Source of the DNA: Clostridiales bacterium
GTDB lineage: Bacteria; Bacillota; Clostridia; Oscillospirales; Oscillospiraceae
Direction of reading: 5' to 3'
DNA: 27,695 bases
NCBI GenBank assembly: GCA_020861055.1
Contig: JAJBTD010000180.1
Coordinates: 1-27,695 of the forward strand
Part shown: positions 7,577 to 14,094 of the stretch, one piece after another
Layout of the letters: every line of letters starts with the position of its first letter
How positions within the stretch are numbered: the stretch's first letter is position 1
Translations under genes and position numbers: made by a program
The notes under the pieces: model-generated
Database searches by the model: none
Seen by the model: only the letters and a program-made list of their open reading frames with translations
What the model was told of the DNA's origin: nothing

Positions 7577-8758
7577 TTATCCGAACACAGCCAGCAGGAA
7601 GCCTGCGGCCACGGCGGAGCCGATGACGCCGGCCACGTTGGGGCCCATGGCGTGCATCAGCAGGAAGTTGGACGGGTTCCATTTCTGGCCCTCCACCTGG
7701 GAGACACGGGCGGCCATGGGGACGGCGGAGACGCCGGCGGAGCCGATCAGCGGGTTGACACGGCCACCGGTGACCCGGTACATGATCTTGCCAAAGAGGA
7801 TACCGCCAGCGGTGGCAACAGCGAAGGCGACCAGGCCCAGGACAATGATCTCCAGCGTCTCAAGGGAGAGGAACTGGTCGGCGGTGGCGGTGGCGCCCAC
7901 GGAGATGCCCAGGAAGATGGTGACGATGTTCATCAGGGCGTTCTGGGCGGTGTCGGACAGACGGTCAGTCACGCCGCACTCCTTAAACAGGTTGCCCAAC
8001 ATCAGGCAGCCCAGCAGGGAGGCCACAGAGGGCAGCACCAGGCAGCAGACGATGGTGACCACGATGGGGAATACGATCTTTTCCGTCTGAGACACGGGCC
8101 GGAGCTGCTCCATCTTGACCTTCCGCTCCTTCTCGGTGGTCAGCGCCCGCATGATGGGGGGCTGAATGAGAGGGATCAGGGCCATGTAGGAGTAGGCGGC
8201 CACTGCTATGGCTCCTAGCAAATGGGGGGCCAACGTCTTGGTTAGCCAGATAGCGGTGGGGCCGTCTGCGCCGCCGATGATGGCGATGGAGGCCGCCTCA
8301 GAGCCGGAGAAGCCCAGGCCCACGGCCATGAGCAGGGCCACATAGACGCCCAGCTGGGCGGCAGCGCCCAGGAGCATCGAGCTGGGGTTGGCCATCATGG
8401 GGCCGAAGTCGGTCATAGCGCCCACGCCCACAAAGATGAGGGAGGGGTATATGCCCAGCTTAACGCCCAGGTACAGGATGTCCAGGAAGCCGCCGTCGTG
8501 GAGCACGGCGCCCCAGTCCACGTCGGCGCTGCCGGAGGCGTACCACAGCTCAGGGTGATAGACTCCGCTGCCCGGCAGGTTGGTCAGCAGCATACCGAAG
8601 CCGATGCCCACCAGCAGCAGAGGCTCGTACTTTTTGACGATACCCAGATAGAGCAGGACGCAGGCGACGAGGATCATGATGATCTGCTTGAAGTCCGCCA
8701 GCTGTGCAAAGCCCGACTGCTCGATCAGGTTACTCAGTGTGTTTGTAATCAGTTCCAT
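7577..8758 (-). CDS. oadB: Sodium-translocating decarboxylase, beta subunit
   Basis: A 393-residue polytopic membrane protein with about nine or more helices. It carries the conserved GSEAASIAIIGGADGPTAIW segment, whose Asp is essential for sodium transport in OadB/GcdB, and the GGRVNPLIGSAGVSAVPMAA motif near the C-terminus. It is the membrane subunit that couples decarboxylation of carboxybiotin to Na+ export. It is the last gene of the oadA-oadG-biotin carrier-oadB operon, 13 bp after the carrier gene, and a strong terminator follows. The substrate (oxaloacetate rather than glutaconyl-CoA or methylmalonyl-CoA) is decided by the alpha subunit in this operon. Confidence 0.93.
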   Translation of the reverse strand: MELITNTLSNLIEQSGFAQLADFKQIIMILVACVLLYLGIVKKYEPLLLVGIGFGMLLTNLPGSGVYHPELWYASGSADVDWGAVLHDGGFLDILYLGVKLGIYPSLIFVGVGAMTDFGPMMANPSSMLLGAAAQLGVYVALLMAVGLGFSGSEAASIAIIGGADGPTAIWLTKTLAPHLLGAIAVAAYSYMALIPLIQPPIMRALTTEKERKVKMEQLRPVSQTEKIVFPIVVTIVCCLVLPSVASLLGCLMLGNLFKECGVTDRLSDTAQNALMNIVTIFLGISVGATATADQFLSLETLEIIVLGLVAFAVATAGGILFGKIMYRVTGGRVNPLIGSAGVSAVPMAARVSQVEGQKWNPSNFLLMHAMGPNVAGVIGSAVAAGFLLAVFG

Positions 8759-8771
8759 ACTCTGTGCCCCC

Positions 8772-9173
8772 TCAGCTCAGGACGACCAGAGGATCACCTG
8801 TCTTGACAGCAGAGCCCTGGGAAGCGACCACCTGGGCCACGGTGCCGTCCTTGGGAGCCAGCACCTCGTTCTCCATCTTCATGGCCTCGATAACAGCCAG
8901 GATATCGCCGCTCTTGACGGCCTGACCGGCGGACACCTTGATGGCAACCACGGTGCCGGGCAGCGGAGCGGTGACAGGCTCACCGGCGGCAATAGCGGTG
9001 GGTGCGGCGGCGGGAGCGGCGGCAGGAGCAGCAGCAGCTACAGGAGCGGCAGCAGGTGCGGCGGCGGGAGCGGCGGCAGGAGCCAGGGCATCGTACTCGT
9101 CAGCCAGGATAGCCTGGCCCTTTTCCACAACGACCTCGAATACCTTGCCGTTGAGCGTTACTTTGTACTTCAT
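8772..9173 (-). CDS. Biotin carboxyl carrier protein of the sodium-pump decarboxylase
   Basis: A 133-residue protein. It has a short N-terminal segment (MKYKVTLNGKVFEVVVEKG), a flexible Ala/Pro linker (about 30-60) and a biotinyl domain (about 65-133). The domain has the EAMKMENE motif; Lys99 is the biotinylation site. It shuttles CO2 as carboxybiotin from OadA to OadB. In many enterobacterial enzymes this domain is fused to OadA, but here it is a separate gene, as in glutaconyl-CoA and several clostridial decarboxylases. The ATG lies 1 nt after the oadG stop, with GGAGG inside the end of oadG, so translation is coupled. Confidence 0.93.
   Translation of the reverse strand: MKYKVTLNGKVFEVVVEKGQAILADEYDALAPAAAPAAAPAAAPVAAAAPAAAPAAAPTAIAAGEPVTAPLPGTVVAIKVSAGQAVKSGDILAVIEAMKMENEVLAPKDGTVAQVVASQGSAVKTGDPLVVLS
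8995..9085 (-). repeat. Low-complexity Ala/Pro linker repeat
   Basis: Imperfect tandem repeats of GCxGCxCCx-type codons encode the Ala-Pro linker (repeats of AAAP) of the biotin carrier. Such stretches expand and contract by slippage and act as a flexible swinging arm. Confidence 0.75.
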
Positions 9174-9174
9174 C

Positions 9175-9519
9175 TTACTTTACCTCCTGGATGGAAATGA
9201 AACGCAGCTCGTTGAGGGGAGTTTTCAACTCGTCAGCCACAATGCACATCACCATTGCGGCGGTGCGGTCAGGCACGTCGTAGAGCATCACGCCGCCGCA
9301 GGAGCCCTTGGCCAGCTTGGCAGGGGCGGCAGCGGGGGCGGGAGCCTCCGGGATGGCGTTGCCCGTGGGTGCAGCGGCAGTCTTGCCCCGGCCCTCCAGC
9401 TTGGAGATGATAAAGTTCTGGAGATAGATCACGCCGATCAGCACCACCAGGACGATGAACACCACGCAAAAGCCCATCACCGAAACGCCAGCGGCCTCAG
9501 CCAAAGTAATATCATCCAT
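9175..9519 (-). CDS. oadG: OadG-type sodium pump decarboxylase gamma subunit
   Basis: A 114-residue protein with one N-terminal membrane helix (about 12-32, VSVMGFCVVFIVLVVLIGVI), a short Ala/Pro-rich linker and a soluble C-terminal part. This matches OadG (PF04277), which holds the alpha and beta subunits together at the membrane. The ATG at 9519 was chosen because CGGAGG lies 7 nt upstream; a GTG six codons earlier would overlap the oadA stop and lacks a site. The C-terminal part (GGVMLYDVPDRTAAMVMCIV) is longer than a minimal OadG, as in clostridial forms. Confidence 0.85.
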   Translation of the reverse strand: MDDITLAEAAGVSVMGFCVVFIVLVVLIGVIYLQNFIISKLEGRGKTAAAPTGNAIPEAPAPAAAPAKLAKGSCGGVMLYDVPDRTAAMVMCIVADELKTPLNELRFISIQEVK

Positions 9520-9533
9520 ATCAGGGCCTCCGA

Positions 9534-10940
9534 TCACTCAATGACTTCCATGGTGTAGTTGCAGGTGCGCTCCTCCTTCTCCTTGCGGGCCTGGAGATAG
9601 TCCTTAGCCTGCTTGGGGAAGCAGATATAGCTCATGATGTCCTCTTCGCTGCGGGCCAGATCGCCCAGATCCTTCTTGGCGTTCTCGAAGTCCTCGCCGG
9701 TGCGCTTGGAGTCCTCCACACGGCAGTCCACGGGGGCGGACATCCCGGCGTCGGAGAGCACCCGCTTCTGCAGGTCGGCGTTCACCGGGGCGGGAGCAGT
9801 GCCATACTCGCCCTTGAAGTAGTTCTGCACGTCCTTGGAGATGACCTTGTACCGCTCGCCCATGAGGACGTTGGTGACCGCCTGGCTGCCCACCATCTGA
9901 GACAGGGGGGTAACCAGAGGAGGATAGCCCAGGTCCTTCCGGACGGCGGGGATCTCTGCCAGAGCCTCGTCGAACTTGTCCATGGCGTCCATGTCGGTCA
10001 GGTTGGCGATCATGTTGGACAGCATGCCGCCGGGCACCTTGTAGACCAGGGCCTGGGCGTCGGTGGCCATGCTCTTGGGGTTGATCAGACCGCTGTCCAC
10101 ATACTTCTGCTTGACGGGCTTGAAGAAGTCGTTGACCTCGTTGATGACCTTCTCATCCAGGCCGGTCTCGATGCCGTACTGGCTCAGGGCGTAGTACATG
10201 GTCTCGGTGGCGGGCTGAGAGGTGCCGTTGGAGAAGCAGGAGGTGGCGGTGTCGATGACGTCGATGCCGGACTCGATGGCCTTGGTCACGGTCTGATAGG
10301 CCATGCCAGTGGTGCAGTGGGTGTGCAGGATCAGGGGCATATCGCCCACGGCGTCCTTGATGCCCTTGATCAGGTGCTCGGCCTCATAGGGGCTCATGGT
10401 GCCGGCCATGTCCTTCAGGCAGATGGTGTCGAAGCCCATCCGCTGCAGCTCCTTGCACATCTCCACATACTTGCTCACCGTATGGACGGGAGACTGGGTG
10501 TAGGAGATGCAGCCGGAGGCCACGGTGTTCTCGTTGGCATACTTCTTGGTGGCGTCCAGAGCGGTGCCCAGGTTGCGGAAATCGTTCAGGGCGTCGAAGA
10601 TCCGCAGGATATCGATGCCGTTCTTGATGGACAGCTCCACGAACTTCTCCACCACGTCGTCATGATAGTGCTTGTAGCCCAGAAGGTTCTGGCCGCGGAG
10701 CAGCATCTGCAGCTTGGTGTTAGGCATATTCTTGCGGATGTTGCGCAGGCGCTCCCAGGGGTCCTCACCCAGGTAGCGCAGGCAGGAGTCAAAGGTGGCG
10801 CCGCCCCAGCACTCCACAGAGTAATAGCCGGCCTTGTCCATAGTGGGCAGGATCGCCTCGTAATCCGAGTAGGGCAGTCGGGTGGCCATCAGGGATTGGT
10901 TTGCATCGCGCAATACAGTTTCAGTGAATTGAACGCGCAT
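9534..10940 (-). CDS. oadA: Oxaloacetate decarboxylase alpha subunit (carboxyltransferase)
   Basis: A 468-residue protein of the OadA/pyruvate carboxylase carboxyltransferase type, without the biotin domain. The N-terminus FTETVLRDANQSLMATRL contains the metal-binding Asp. RGQNLLGYKHYHDD, the CLKDMAG segment with the active-site Lys, and HTHCTTGMA with the metal-binding HxH complete the TIM-barrel site. It transfers the carboxyl group of oxaloacetate to the separate biotin carrier. The ATG at 10940 follows GGAGGT by 6 nt; an in-frame ATG ten codons upstream has a weaker site. First gene of the operon, with a sigma-A promoter about 85 bp upstream and a small leader hairpin. Confidence 0.92.
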   Translation of the reverse strand: MRVQFTETVLRDANQSLMATRLPYSDYEAILPTMDKAGYYSVECWGGATFDSCLRYLGEDPWERLRNIRKNMPNTKLQMLLRGQNLLGYKHYHDDVVEKFVELSIKNGIDILRIFDALNDFRNLGTALDATKKYANENTVASGCISYTQSPVHTVSKYVEMCKELQRMGFDTICLKDMAGTMSPYEAEHLIKGIKDAVGDMPLILHTHCTTGMAYQTVTKAIESGIDVIDTATSCFSNGTSQPATETMYYALSQYGIETGLDEKVINEVNDFFKPVKQKYVDSGLINPKSMATDAQALVYKVPGGMLSNMIANLTDMDAMDKFDEALAEIPAVRKDLGYPPLVTPLSQMVGSQAVTNVLMGERYKVISKDVQNYFKGEYGTAPAPVNADLQKRVLSDAGMSAPVDCRVEDSKRTGEDFENAKKDLGDLARSEEDIMSYICFPKQAKDYLQARKEKEERTCNYTMEVIE

Positions 10941-10981
10941 ACTGACACCTCCGTTGTCGATTTGTATCATTCCGTTCTCTC

Positions 10982-11000
10982 CAGGGAAATTTGCTCCCTG
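10982..11000 (-). promoter_or_regulatory. Small hairpin in the oad leader
   Basis: CAGGGA and TCCCTG form a 6-bp stem with a 7-nt loop, between the predicted transcription start and the oadA ribosome site. It may tune mRNA stability or translation; it is too small to be classed as a known riboswitch. Confidence 0.35.
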
Positions 11001-11024
11001 TAAAAGCGAATTTTGATATCTATT

Positions 11025-11053
11025 AGTATAAGCAATCCGGGGGGAATTGTAAA
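11025..11053 (-). promoter_or_regulatory. Sigma-A promoter of the oad operon
   Basis: On the minus strand TTTACA (11048-11053) and TATACT (11025-11030) are separated by exactly 17 bp, each one base from consensus. The run of G/C in the spacer is unusual. It lies about 85 bp before oadA. Confidence 0.78.
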
Positions 11054-11085
11054 TAAAGAATCCACCTTTTCAAAGGATTTTCGGC

Positions 11086-11189
11086 GTTTCGTCCAATTTT
11101 TGACAATGTCCTTTGGGGGATTTGTTCATTTTCTTGTTACAATTTCCGGTCTGAAAACGACGACCGTTTTCCGTCAAAACGACGAAAGT
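11086..11189. promoter_or_regulatory. Repeated AAAACGACGA boxes upstream of the oad promoter
   Basis: AAAACGACGA occurs at 11154-11163 and 11176-11185, 22 bp apart (about two helical turns). A related inverted GTTTCGTC lies at 11086-11093. They are 40-160 bp upstream of the oad -35 box, where an activator or repressor would bind. No regulator can be assigned. Confidence 0.35.
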
Positions 11190-11337
11190 TGGTTGTCGGC
11201 GATGGGGGGATATTTCGTGACTGCCTGGCGGTCACAGATGTGACGAACGAAGCAGCAGGCTGAGTGCCTGTGGGAGCAGCGTATCGTCCTCCTGGAGCAG
11301 CAGGACCTCCTGACCTTGTCAACTGGGCCAAACGAGA

Positions 11338-11388
11338 CGTTTGCGCCCCTTCCACGCCGTTTGCGCCCCAAAACCTGCCGTTCGCGCC
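11338..11388. repeat. Three direct repeats CGTTTGCGCCCC at 20-21 bp spacing
   Basis: CGTTTGCGCCCC is exact at 11338-11349 and 11358-11369, and degenerate as CGTTCGCGCC at 11379-11388. The spacing is two helical turns, so all copies face the same side of DNA. They lie in a region without a convincing gene, about 200 bp upstream of a possible small membrane peptide. A regulator-binding array is a reasonable reading; an expansion of a GC-rich spacer is another. Confidence 0.5.
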
Positions 11389-11579
11389 GGGAGGGGAGAC
11401 CGGTTTCGCCGAGAGAGCGCCGTTTGAGACTGTTTTGTTGAGGAGTTTTGAACAGAATGTTACCATATCCATACCTGAAACGTGCCTGAAAGGGAGACGT
11501 CAGCGAACCGACACGGAAGGGAGGGCAGAAGGAAAGCAAAGCCTGCAAGCGACCTTTATCTGAAAGGAGAGAACGAACC

Positions 11580-11666
11580 ATGAAAAACAACCGACACGCC
11601 GTACCGGGCATCACAATCATCGCCGTCCTGCTGGTGGTGATCCTGCTGATGAACGTCCAGTTATGA
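11580..11666 (+). CDS. Possible 28-residue membrane peptide
   Basis: A short frame starts at an ATG preceded by AAAGGAGAG and stops with TGA. It encodes a basic start (MKNNRH) followed by one hydrophobic helix (ITIIAVLLVVILLMNVQL). The ribosome site and the charge-then-helix design support a real small membrane protein. Its isolation in a gene-poor stretch next to gene remnants argues that it could instead be the start of a truncated gene. No family is recognised. Confidence 0.4.
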   Translation: MKNNRHAVPGITIIAVLLVVILLMNVQL

Positions 11667-11741
11667 GTGCAAATCCGATAATTATAGGAAACGTCCTATT
11701 TCATACCACTTCGCACCAGCAAATGAAGCCGTATCAGCGCC

Positions 11742-11858
11742 TTAGGAAATCTTAGAAAGATACTCGTTGGTACAGAAACCAGTGTAGGTCACGTTCTTGT
11801 AGGTAAACTGGACATATAGCCATTTCACACTACCTACTGTAGTGTAATAACCATAGTT
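11742..11858 (-). pseudogene. Remnant of a C-terminal SH3-like domain
   Basis: Reading the minus strand, a frame ending in TAA encodes YGYYTTVGSVKWLYVQF followed by TYKNVTYTGFCTNEYLSKIS. This resembles the end of a bacterial SH3 (SH3b) domain as found at the C-terminus of secreted cell-wall proteins. There is no start codon, and the frame joins directly onto the neighbouring glycosidase remnant in another frame, so this is a fragment. Whether both fragments came from one gene by internal deletion cannot be told from sequence alone. Confidence 0.5.
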
Positions 11859-11869
11859 CTTTCTGTTTG

Positions 11870-12247
11870 TCTGCCTGTGTCTCCGTAGTTGTCCTTGTTG
11901 TCGGCGTACTCGCTGCCGGAGAAGGTGGCCAGCTCGCCGGTGCCGGTGTGACCGTAGCAGTCCTCGGTGGTGTCCATGTTGCGGCCGTCGGCAGAGCCGG
12001 TGCTGCCGTTGATGTAGTTATAGGACATGGCGCCCAGGATGGTCACCTTGGTCCCCTTTTCCGACGGCAGGGTGTTGTTCTCGTTGCGGAGCAGGACTGC
12101 GCCCTCTCCCTCCAGCTCGGTGACCATCTCCCGGCCCTCGGCCAAGGCCTCGTCATCCGTGAGGACAGCGGTGGAGTCGTCGGTACTGGTGACGGTGGTG
12201 CCGCCGCCCAGATAGCTGGAGAGGGTGTCGCCGAAGCTGCTGAGCAG
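11870..12247 (-). pseudogene. Remnant of a GH3 beta-glucosidase (N-terminal part)
   Basis: The minus-strand frame encodes SSFGDTLSSYLGGG, then EGREMVTELEGEGAVLLRNE, NNTLPSEKGTKVTILGAMSY and NYINGSTGSADGRN. This is the start of the GH3 catalytic region (EGAVLLRNENNTLP and the NGSTGSADG loop). Only about 125 residues of a protein normally 700 or more residues long remain. There is no good start upstream and the frame runs out after YADNKDNYGD. It is thus a decayed fragment, cut on one side at about 12247 and on the other near 11870. Confidence 0.7.
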
Positions 12248-12260
12248 GTGGATCGGCGGT

Positions 12261-12515
12261 ATGTATAGCCGCAAGAACACGAAAAAGAACTCTAATGCAG
12301 GAGACAATGTTAAAATTATTGGTATTGTTGTGGTTGGCTATGGTGAAAACCAGGGTGTTCAGCACAAATTCAAATCTGCATCAGACGTATCGTGCTACGA
12401 AGGGAATGCCCCGGAATGGTTCAAAGCAGGCGTTTCCACAGTCCTGTTAGCGCCGACAGCGATGAACAAACAGGCATTTACCATCAAGGGTAAGGACAAT
12501 TTTGAGTGGATGTAA
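12261..12515 (+). pseudogene. Remnant of a nitroreductase (C-terminal part)
   Basis: The plus-strand frame encodes KIIGIVVVGYGENQGVQHK, then APEWFKAGVSTVLLAPTAMN and KQAFTIKGKD before TAA. This is the tail of TM1586-type nitroreductases (IxGYGE..G..H...WF..GV..ALLAPTA.NQQ.F). The first ~16 codons are not from that family, and there is no ribosome site. It abuts the GH3 remnant head to head at about 12248, showing that this point is a rearrangement junction. The base composition is noticeably AT-richer than the flanks. Confidence 0.6.
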
Positions 12516-12538
12516 ACGTATCATGCACTTGAGTTGTA

Positions 12539-12567
12539 TAGACTTTTTGCTTGCAGAGAAGTATAAT
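12539..12567 (+). promoter_or_regulatory. Possible promoter for a short transcript
   Basis: TAGACT (12539-12544) and a perfect TATAAT (12562-12567) are 17 bp apart. A terminator-like hairpin begins only about 20 bp past the expected start, so a transcript of about 60 nt would result. Confidence 0.4.
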
Positions 12568-12592
12568 ACAGACAGGTAACAACAAGAAACCG

Positions 12593-12632
12593 GCAGACCG
12601 TCACAGGAAATCGTGGCGACCTGCTGTTTTTT
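12593..12632 (+). terminator. Rho-independent terminator hairpin at the left edge of the island
   Basis: The sequence starting GCAGACCGTCAC (12593-12604) pairs with GTGGCGACCTGC (12613-12624) at 10 of 12 positions around an 8-nt loop, followed by TGTTTTTT. It could terminate in both directions, as a T-rich tract also lies on the other side. Its left arm shares 16 identical bases, in inverted orientation, with the hairpin at 24158-24197. Confidence 0.7.
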
Positions 12633-12646
12633 GCGTTCAGAGACGT

Positions 12647-13180
12647 TTATAGCTTGCTTTTCAGCAGCCCCAGCACGTCGGCGATTTTCTCTACCGGCTC
12701 CGGGTCATCGCTGTTCAGCCAGTCGTAGAGAACGGAAAAGGTACCCTGAAAGACAAATTGGCGGATGTACTTCACTTCCGTCTCCGAATAGCTGCTCTCA
12801 TCGAGCATATTCTGAAAAATAATGCCGACGCTGGGGATGGCGAACAGGTGCGCAGAGAACTCCTGCATGGGAGCAGAGCGGACCAGGAGACAGAACAGCT
12901 CCCGCTGGTCGTACAAATGCTGCAAGACCAGCGGCAGGGCGTTGTCGCTTTGGGTGATGACCTGCTTTAACTCCTCATCCAGCTGCCGGAGGAAATCCGC
13001 CTCTATTTCGCAGAGTAATTCTTCCTGGCTGCCGTAGTATTTATAAAATGTGGTGCGGTTGATTTCCGATACCTTGCAAAGCTCATAGACCGTAATTTGG
13101 TTCAGCGGTTTTTCCCGGAGCAGCTTGAGCAGCCCTGTTTTCAGCATGGTCTTACTGATGCGTACCCTCTGATTTTCCAT
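12647..13180 (-). CDS. TetR-family transcriptional regulator
   Basis: A 177-residue regulator. The N-terminal helix-turn-helix covers about residues 10-55 (LLKLLREKPLNQITVYELCK, VSEINRTTFYKYYGSQEELL), and the C-terminal ligand/dimer domain is all helical. It is transcribed away from the 11-kb plus-strand array. On the minus strand it has a perfect consensus sigma-A promoter (TTGACA-17-TATAAT), about 120 bp upstream. GTTGAC half-sites sit on that promoter and on the opposing one, so it probably represses both itself and the array. The ATG at 13180 follows a weak AGGTG site. The inducing ligand is unknown. Confidence 0.88.
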   Translation of the reverse strand: MENQRVRISKTMLKTGLLKLLREKPLNQITVYELCKVSEINRTTFYKYYGSQEELLCEIEADFLRQLDEELKQVITQSDNALPLVLQHLYDQRELFCLLVRSAPMQEFSAHLFAIPSVGIIFQNMLDESSYSETEVKYIRQFVFQGTFSVLYDWLNSDDPEPVEKIADVLGLLKSKL

Positions 13181-13278
13181 TTATTTGGTTCACCTCGACA
13201 AATTTTTGATAACTGTTGACTTTAACGCAAAGAGACAGTTCAGTGTTGCCCACAAAACATTTTAGCGTCAACAGTCCG

Positions 13279-13308
13279 TTGACTTTAAGTGCTTTCGTCT
13301 ATTATAAT
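13279..13308 (+). promoter_or_regulatory. Sigma-A promoter of the accessory array
   Basis: TTGACT (13279-13284) and TATAAT (13303-13308) are 18 bp apart. It ends about 46 bp before the first HXXEE gene and overlaps the GTTGAC palindrome. Its -10 overlaps the tetR -10 on the other strand. Confidence 0.75.
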
Positions 13309-13329
13309 AAAATCATAAAGATTTGTCAA
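13301..13329 (-). promoter_or_regulatory. Consensus sigma-A promoter of tetR
   Basis: On the minus strand TTGACA (13324-13329) and TATAAT (13301-13306) are exactly 17 bp apart, a perfect consensus. It faces the plus-strand promoter, sharing the -10 DNA, so polymerase cannot occupy both at once. Confidence 0.8.
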
Positions 13330-13354
13330 CATTATGCTGTAGGAGGTTTATCCA

Positions 13355-14047
13355 ATGAGATTTTGGAGGCGAAACTGGTATTACATCGGCGGCGTTCTAT
13401 TTGTGCTCCTGGCCTTTGTCATGGGGCTGTGGGGCTGCTACCACCTGGACAGGCTCCGGGTCATTCTGATTTTCAGCTGGATGGGGATGCTGATGCATCA
13501 GTTTGAGGAATATGCGTTTCCCGGCGGCTTTCCCCTGATTTCCAACATGGCCGGACTGGGCGAGACGGAACACCCGGAGCGCTACCCGCTGAACGCAAGG
13601 CAGAGCTTTGTCAGCAACGTCATCTTCTGCTACCTGAGCTACATCATCCCCATCTGCTTCCCCAATCTTGTCTGGATGGGAGCCAGCCAGGTGTTGGCGG
13701 GTGTGTGGCAGCTACCGGGGCACGGCATCGCCATGAACCTGCGGCTGAAAAGCAAGTACAACCCCGGCCTGGCGTCTACGGCGATCTTGCAGACGCCGGT
13801 GGCGATCTACTACATCTGGTACGTCTGTACTTATATGCCGGAACAGGCGGGACAGCTCTGGTGGGGCATCCCCGGTTCCATCCTCATGCTGCTGCTCACC
13901 TTTATCGTCCCCATTTTGGTGATGAAGGACAAAAATTCTCCCTATCCCTTTGAGGATCGGGAGCTGTACGGCTACAACAAGGAACACGTCGCGGCGCTGT
14001 GGGAAGAGCGGAAAGCGGCAAAGGCCGCACAGGGAGGCACGAAGTGA
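13355..14047 (+). CDS. HXXEE domain membrane protein 1
   Basis: A 230-residue membrane protein with about six helices. The HXXEE signature is H48-Q-F-E51-E52 followed by YAFPGG, and a second conserved His lies in GHGIAMN (H123) before the YNPGLAST stretch. The family (PF13787) has no established activity; the invariant His/Glu residues in or near helices suggest metal ligands, but that is inference. The ATG follows AGGAGG by 9 nt. It is the first gene behind the TetR-controlled promoter. Its sequence is closely similar to the third HXXEE protein (shared WIGGVLFVLLAF/MGLWGC-type N-terminus), evidence of tandem duplication. Confidence 0.85.
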   Translation: MRFWRRNWYYIGGVLFVLLAFVMGLWGCYHLDRLRVILIFSWMGMLMHQFEEYAFPGGFPLISNMAGLGETEHPERYPLNARQSFVSNVIFCYLSYIIPICFPNLVWMGASQVLAGVWQLPGHGIAMNLRLKSKYNPGLASTAILQTPVAIYYIWYVCTYMPEQAGQLWWGIPGSILMLLLTFIVPILVMKDKNSPYPFEDRELYGYNKEHVAALWEERKAAKAAQGGTK

Positions 14048-14048
14048 C

Positions 14049-14067
14049 GGAAGTGCTGCTTGACAGC
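14049..14067 (+). repeat. Structured repeat, copy A
   Basis: GGAAGT is followed by GCTG-CTTGA-CAGC, a 4-bp stem with loop CTTGA. Compared with the copies at 17311, 21380 and 21581 the stem has changed on both sides so pairing is kept. It lies between HXXEE 1 and HXXEE 2, just before the AAAGGAGG ribosome site of the latter. Confidence 0.6.
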
Positions 14068-14094
14068 AAAAACTGCAAAGGAGGACAAATAACA

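Larger units (their letters stand above)
13215..13330. promoter_or_regulatory. TetR operator region with GTTGAC boxes
   Basis: GTCAACAGTCCGTTGAC (13267-13283) is a 17-bp palindrome with 6-bp arms. Single half-sites GTTGAC and GTCAAC lie at 13215-13220 and 13325-13330. The palindrome overlaps the -35 of the plus-strand promoter, and the last half-site overlaps the -35 of the tetR promoter. This is the typical geometry of a TetR repressor that controls a divergent pair. Confidence 0.65.

Noticed and set aside
7469..8218. Plus-strand open frame opposite oadB
   Set aside because: Its composition (Gly/Asp/His runs) is typical of antisense reading of a membrane protein gene.
11480..11560. GCAAAGCC near a GNRA-like stretch, resembling part of a c-di-GMP-I riboswitch
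   Set aside because: Only the short GCAAAGCC string matches; the flanking stems and the second helix of that riboswitch are not present.
11137..11563. Overlapping open frames on both strands in the gene-poor stretch
   Set aside because: None has a convincing ribosome site, domain or helix pattern; biased composition explains them.
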